Shown here piece after piece: positions 58,586-64,000 of a stretch of 64,000 bases of DNA. Under the pieces are notes generated by a model. The model was not told the DNA's origin, ran no database searches, and worked only from the letters and a program-made list of their open reading frames with translations. Numbering within the stretch: the stretch's first letter is position 1; the number at the start of each line of letters is the position of its first letter. The translations under genes were made by a program, and so were the position numbers. The stretch is from the NCBI GenBank assembly GCA_015039365.1, contig WION01000074.1, forward strand, positions 1-64,000. Direction: 5' to 3'. This DNA comes from Amanita rubescens. Taxonomy: Eukaryota > Basidiomycota > Agaricomycetes > Agaricales > Amanitaceae.

Positions 58586-61335
58586 CAGTGGGACACATGT
58601 CAGTGGATGCTTGTCCCATAACTTCGGATTCAACTCCAAAGGACGATCTTTCGATATCACCTGTAATAGTACGTTCTATTTCAAGCAATCGATTATCTAT
58701 TCCCCTCGAAGTTGAAACCGAAGACGACACTGAATCAATGACTGCACTGGTCGACAGCAGTGCAGAAGGTTTATTTATCAATTCATCAATCGCGCACAAA
58801 TGGAGAAAGAAGAAACTCGCAAAACCAATCCGAGTCAAGAACGTTGACGGCACATACAATACAAATGGAGAAATTTCTGACAAGTGTTTGATCACCATTG
58901 ACATCAATGGAAAGAAGATGACCGAATGGTTCTTAGTCACTTCGCTTGGCGATCAAAACTTGATACTGGGGCTTCCGTGGCTCGAGAAGCATGACCCAAT
59001 TATAAGCTGGAGGAATAGAACTCTGGAGTTCCATAACTCCAAAGAAGACGAATGGAAGGCATCAATATGGAGCATCTTGCATCGCCTTGATGAAGAAGCA
59101 ATGCCTAAATGGGAAGAAGACGTCGTAATTCGGTATTTGTTGTCACACAAAGGACCAGAAGAGAAGAGTCTATGTTGGAAACCACCATTTGAAGACATAG
59201 GAAGATGGACTGAAGAAGATTATGACGAGATCACGATTAATCGTTATTCACCAGCTCAACAAATGGAACATAAGTACAACACCGATCAGAAGGAAATCAC
59301 GCTACCTCCTGAGTATCTCGAATGGAAAGAGATATTTGAAAAACAAGCGTCAGAACGATTCCCGGACCGAAGATCATGGGATCACGCAATTGAACTTCGC
59401 GAAGATTTTATACCAAAGAAAGGGAAGATCTACCCGATATCACCATTACAACAGAACACGCTTGATGAATGGATCAAAGAACAACTAACTAAAGGATACA
59501 TACGACCATCCAAATCTCCGCAGGCAGCGCCATTCTTTTATGTCGAAAAGAAGGATAGCAAAACACTCAGACCCTGCCAAGATTACCGATACTTGAACGA
59601 ACACATGAAGCCAAACTCTTACCCCTTACCACTCATATCCGACCTGATGCTACAGCTTAAAGGATCACAATACTTTACGAAACTAGACATCAGATGGGGA
59701 TACAACAATGTTCGTATCAAAGAAGGAGACGAATGGAAAGCCACATTTATCACAAATAAAGGACTATTCGAACCGACAGTTATGTTCTTTGGATTACGCA
59801 ATTCACCAGCAACATTTCAAGCTATGATGGACGATTACTTCAGGGACTTCATGAATGAAGGATGGATCGCCATTTACATGGATGACATCTTGATACACGC
59901 GCGCAACAAACAAGAACTTGAGAAAAGAACAAAGCTAGTACTCGCAAAATTAAAAGAACACGATCTTTACCTGAAACTTGAAAAATGCAAATTTGCCGCC
60001 GAAGAAGTAGACTTCTTGGGCATGATAATCACAAAAGACACGATAAAAATGGATCCAATAAAACTCGCTGGAATCAGAGACTGGCCCCCTCCGACAACAG
60101 TTAAACAAGTACGCTCGTTTCTTGGATTTGGAAATTACTACAGACGTTTCATATCCGGATTCGCGCACCTCGCACGACCCCTTCACAACTTAACGAAGAA
60201 AAACAAGATATGGGAATGGACACTAGAATGTAGAGTCGCCTTCGACTCATTAAAGGAAAGTTTCGTAACAGCACCAGTACTAAAGATGCCAGATGTCAAT
60301 CAACCCTTCATACTTGAAACGGACGCATCTAAATGGGCTGTTGGAGCCGCTCTAATGCAGAAAGACGAAAACGGAGACTTACACCCTTGTGGATATCTCT
60401 CACACGCACTTACGCCTACTGAACGAAATTGGCAAATCTACGACCGAGAGCTCTTTGCCATAATTTACGCCCTTGACGAATGGAAATACCTACTGCTTGG
60501 AGCAGAACACACACTCACTATACACTGCGATCACAAAAACTTAACCTACTACCGCGCACCACAACGTCTCACAGCTAGACAAGCAAGATGGTGGAATAAT
60601 CTCTCAAGATATAATTACCAACTAATTCACGTACCCAGAGCAAAACTAACTCAAGCGGACGCCTTATCCCGCCGACCAGATCACACCAATGGAGAAGAAG
60701 ATGACGAAACAGTCACGATGCTCCCTGACTCACTATTCATTCAAGTCATCGCCGAAGATCTCCGAGATCAAGTAAAGAATGCAACTCAAACTGACGAGTT
60801 TGCTGAAACCATTAGAAGATGCTTAAAGGAGAAAGGAACAGCGCCCCTCCGCACAGCAATCACCGATTGGACCGAAGATAACGGAATCATCCTATTCAAA
60901 AATAAGGCATACGTTCCAATAGACTCCAATCTTCGCCGATCCATTATTAAAGAATACCATGAAGCACCGAGTGCAGGACACCCTGGATTCTTCAAAACAC
61001 TTAGCCTACTAAGGGAACACTATTGGTGGCCTAGAATGACAACACTTGTCAAAAGTTTTATTGATGGTTGTCTTACCTGTCAACAGATGAAACCTAATAC
61101 ACACCCCACCGCCGCACCTCTGATGCCGATTAAATCCCACGCACACCGACCATTTCAACAAATTACTATGGATTTCATCACCGATCTACCGCCTAGCGAC
61201 GGTTTTGATTCTATCTTTGTCGTGGTCGACCAAGGACTTTCAAAGGGAGTAATTCTATGTCCCTGTAATAAAACCATTACATCAGCCGAAACCGGCCTTT
61301 CACCCTCAAACAGATGGACAAACGGAACGCTATAA
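58582..61335 (+). pseudogene. Old gypsy Pol, damaged in the integrase
   Basis: Open from the gag stop (first ATG 58597). Protease motif reads VDSSAEG where DSGA is expected, so the catalytic loop glycine is replaced. RT AIYMDDILIHA is intact; RNase H ETDASKWAVG is intact; integrase zinc finger HEAPSAGHPG...CLTCQQMK and first catalytic MDFITDLP are present. After KTITSAETG the frame jumps to a sequence corresponding to FHPQTDGQTERYN in another frame, so roughly 200 bp containing the second catalytic Asp are missing. Ends TNGTL-stop. Confidence 0.88.
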
Positions 61336-62062
61336 CGCCGTACTTGAAGTATACCTCCGCATATTCTGCGCCTATGAACCAGACAAATGGAACAAGATAC
61401 TTCCTATCACGCAATTCGCTCATAATTCTAGAACACATGAAGAACTGAAACAATCACCGTTCTATCTCATGTATGGATCTAACCCTGTGGCACTACCCCA
61501 GGTTACAGAACAGTCAGCTACCCCTGTAGCAGACGAACGCATCAGACTCCTGATCAAAGCAAGAGAAGAAGCTCTGGCAGCACACGACCTTGCACGTCTC
61601 AAAATGGCACAACGAACGATGAAACACTCTAAACCGTTCAAAGAAGGAGAAAAGGTTTGGCTAGATTCAAAGAACCTACGCATTCCTTATCAATCACGTA
61701 AACTCGCACCTAAACGAGAAGGACCCTTCAAGATAAAGAAAGTCTTAGGACCTGTCACCTATCAACTAGACTTACCGAAACAATGGAAGATACACAGCGT
61801 TTTCCACGCATGTCTACTATCACCATTCAAAGAAACAGAATTCCATGGACCTAACGACACACGTCCACCACCCGATCTAATAGAAGGATCAGAGGAATAC
61901 GAAATAGAAGCTATCCTCGCACACCAAAAGATCGGACGTCAATTACAGTTTCTCGTCAAATGGAAAGGCTATGATACAAGCGAAAACACTTGGGAACCCC
62001 AAAAGAACTTGTCAAACGCCGAGGATATCCTTGACGAATATAAGAAACGTAGGAAACTCTGA
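61296..62062 (+). pseudogene. Old gypsy Pol, C-terminal part with chromodomain
   Basis: Shifted frame after the integrase deletion: HPQTDGQTERYNAVLEVYLR, QFAHNSRTHEELKQSPF, KREGPFKIKKVLGPVTYQL (GPY/F region), SVFHACLLSPF, then chromodomain YEIEAILAHQKIG, FLVKWKGYDTSENTWEP. Stop TGA at 62060-62062. Confidence 0.88.
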
Positions 62063-62108
62063 ATGAGCAAAGATTACACCTACAACACCCAGAAACTACC
62101 TATGAATC

Positions 62109-62618
62109 ATGGAATCAACAAGAACCTCACCTACGATCTCGCCAACAACGACAAGAGCACCATCACCAGAACCGCCGATATACTCAGTCTTTACCCAGAC
62201 AACGACGACAACACCACCACCACCGGTAAATCCCCCGATACATCCAATAATCCGGATGTTAGCAGAAGGACAACGGTCACCGAACCTGATCGGCCACGCC
62301 TCATTCCTTATCACAGCGCTTCAGATTCTGACAAAGAGAATTGATCTGATGATTCACCCAGAACAAGCAGAACTACGAGTCCTCACGATACCACAGAAAA
62401 TCAAGATAACGGAGGACATAATGAAGATGCAAGGAGAACTAGGAAAATACTTGATAACATGCGAAAGGTATATCACAACCCCAACTCCTTTGCCGAATTC
62501 GACAAGGAACCAACTGGCAATCTTCGCGACAGAGGCGATAATAATGATCAAACTAGCCCTAGCAGTCGCCGAATCATGGCAGACATCACTCCCCTTGAAC
62601 CTCAGACAATCTTTATGA
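62109..62618 (+). CDS. Small ORF after pol, unknown function (169 aa)
   Basis: Frame starting ATG 62109; Thr/Pro-rich N terminus (SPTISPTTTRAPSPEPP), then a helical region. Overlaps the next ORF by 160 nt in another frame. I do not recognise it. Its position between pol and the right LTR-like copy suggests an extra element gene; the possibility that one frame is a shadow of a decayed single ORF remains. Confidence 0.35.
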   Translation: MESTRTSPTISPTTTRAPSPEPPIYSVFTQTTTTTPPPPVNPPIHPIIRMLAEGQRSPNLIGHASFLITALQILTKRIDLMIHPEQAELRVLTIPQKIKITEDIMKMQGELGKYLITCERYITTPTPLPNSTRNQLAIFATEAIIMIKLALAVAESWQTSLPLNLRQSL

Positions 62619-62881
62619 CATTCGCAGACTATAACAGCTCAGCTCTCATGCGAAAGACTATTGACGATGTTAAAAGACTTTCCGGCCTGTCAATCAATTC
62701 TCAGGAACTGGAACGACTTACCAGACTCTGGCGCATTCTTTCAGACGCAAGACTCGCCAAGGCAATCATCGTCAACGCTCGAGAACGATACAACTACCAC
62801 TGCGCAGATCTTATAGAAATCTGGACCAACTTAGAACATATGGAATGGTACACCAAACTCTCCCATGGATGCACCATCTGA
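62459..62881 (+). CDS. Second small ORF after pol, unknown function (140 aa)
   Basis: Starts in 62459; hydrophilic first half, then a helical stretch VKRLSGLSINSQELERLTRL and WRILSDARLAKAIIVNARER. Stop TGA at 62879-62881, 9 bp before the LTR-like repeat. Not recognised. Confidence 0.35.
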   Translation: MRKVYHNPNSFAEFDKEPTGNLRDRGDNNDQTSPSSRRIMADITPLEPQTIFMTFADYNSSALMRKTIDDVKRLSGLSINSQELERLTRLWRILSDARLAKAIIVNARERYNYHCADLIEIWTNLEHMEWYTKLSHGCTI

Positions 62882-62889
62882 CGAAGTTA

Positions 62890-63957
62890 TCTTATCTAAT
62901 CTAAGATAACAAGGAGATCTTATCTTATCTGCTTACTAAGCAGATTAGGATATATATAGATAGAACCTTGTAGAAGGTTCTAGCACGCTTGCGTCATCCT
63001 CACTGCGGATGGCGCCATATGACACCATAGCTGCGCATGACATCAGCGCAGCTCCATATTTCCATATATGAGTATGACATATGTAGTTACATATATTTAC
63101 CTATGTTGTTACCTATTAGGACACAGACAGTATATAAACCTGCCATGTACCGTAGAATAGGAACAAGCTCTCTTAACCTCCTACCACCATCTTCTCAGCT
63201 GAGTGGTCAGCTACTGTACACATCGGGTAAGCTATTGCTTTAACTCCTCGACGCTGCGCTACTGGGTGTTTTCCCTTTCGTCAGGTTATGGGCCCCGACA
63301 TGGTATTGCTTGTCGACGCTATCGCCAACGACGTACGCGATGTGTGAACACAGGTATAGTATCGTGCGGGTCTGTGTACTTGTAGCACCGTTGATTACAG
63401 CTAACCCTTGCACCTGTTATAAGAGCTAATGACATGCGCCCGGACCCTAGGGCTAAGGGGGATCTCCTAGATACCCAGGGATAAGGGTACAACCTACGTT
63501 TCTCAGGGCTGGCATGGCAACCCTGACCCCCACGGAGTTTTACTTGCCCTCCGTGATGTGATTGGGGTATTAATGCACGATATAACATCATAAGCCCATT
63601 AGAGGCTTTATAATACAATATGGCTTGTAGATAGCTATTCTAGTATAAAGGACGTGCTGACATCCCACTTGGGATGGTACACGCAGTCTATTGAGGATGC
63701 GCCCCTAGGGACTCCTCTAGTCGGAATGTTCTATAGGAACATTCTAAGTTTAGGCTCTGTGGTGATCCCACAATCCTATCTAGATAGTTTCATATTGTTT
63801 ACCGGTCGTGCTTACATAGCTGTCTGGGGGGTTTATGGACCAGAAGCTATTTCTATTCCTGGAACAAACTGTTCTCCCCCGTTCAAGGGGATCCAGGGGA
63901 GAAATGCTGTTTTGCGCGCTCCCAGTTCCAGGACTATATGCATGTCATCTCTTACAG
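62890..63957 (+). repeat. LTR-like sequence, right copy
   Basis: Homologous to 52940-53990, but the first about 110 bp (AT-rich, with TTATCTTATCTAATCTAAGA hairpins) differ. TATATAAACCTGCC at about 63131-63144. No CATCC target duplication at its end, so it may be a rearranged 3' LTR or belong to a neighbouring copy. A few bases to the window end are unassigned. Confidence 0.6.
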
Positions 63958-64000
63958 GTAGCACATTCACACACACGGGTACACGTCCAAGGTGGTGGCG

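Overview
The window looks like a transposon-dominated, gene-poor stretch of a mushroom-forming basidiomycete (Agaricomycete) genome. The reasons are many short GT-AG introns (about 45-75 nt), chromodomain Ty3/gypsy retrotransposons with basidiomycete-style gag, a PIF/Harbinger transposase paired with a MYB/SANT-like (DUF6818-type) partner, an Spt5-like KOW protein, and a RecQ-like helicase linked to a DUF6589-type protein. Species cannot be fixed from the sequence. Family names come from recalled motifs; no search was run.

Layout. 1-1350: 5'-truncated Spt5-like gene. 1.4-14 kb: foldback elements, a solo LTR, a gag remnant and at least five unrelated satellite or minisatellite families, ending in a very purine-rich array. 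14.1-16.2 kb: a six-exon acidic hypothetical gene on the minus strand. 16.5-21.5 kb: a satellite of about 215 bp, each unit carrying a 44-bp perfect palindrome, folded into a 2.1-kb-arm inverted repeat. 23.3-33.3 kb: copies of an element with a run of eight C in its end, one split by a complete 5.8-kb element (27367-33146) with 208-bp inverted repeats, a 9-bp target duplication and two convergent intact genes: RecQ-like helicase and DUF6589 protein. This is the best candidate for an undescribed system.

33.3-52.9 kb is a Russian-doll nest in which each boundary is read from its target-site duplication: a rearranged 25S rRNA fragment was hit by a foldback hAT-like element (33613-52880, TSD CTTTTGTG); that by a PIF/Harbinger element (35093-49766, TSD AAT); its transposase gene by a hAT element (38888-49187, TSD GTAGTAAT); the hAT transposase gene by a young gypsy retrotransposon (40577-46866, TSD TTCCC) with indistinguishable LTRs and intact gag and pol. 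A second foldback relative (49820-51925, TSD ACACAAAT) sits in the outermost element.

52.9-64 kb: an older, decayed gypsy element with diverged LTR-like ends, gag broken by two further insertions (a C8-element fragment and a 1.06-kb non-autonomous hAT, TSD AACAGGAG), a pol with an integrase deletion, and two small overlapping ORFs of unknown role before its 3' end.
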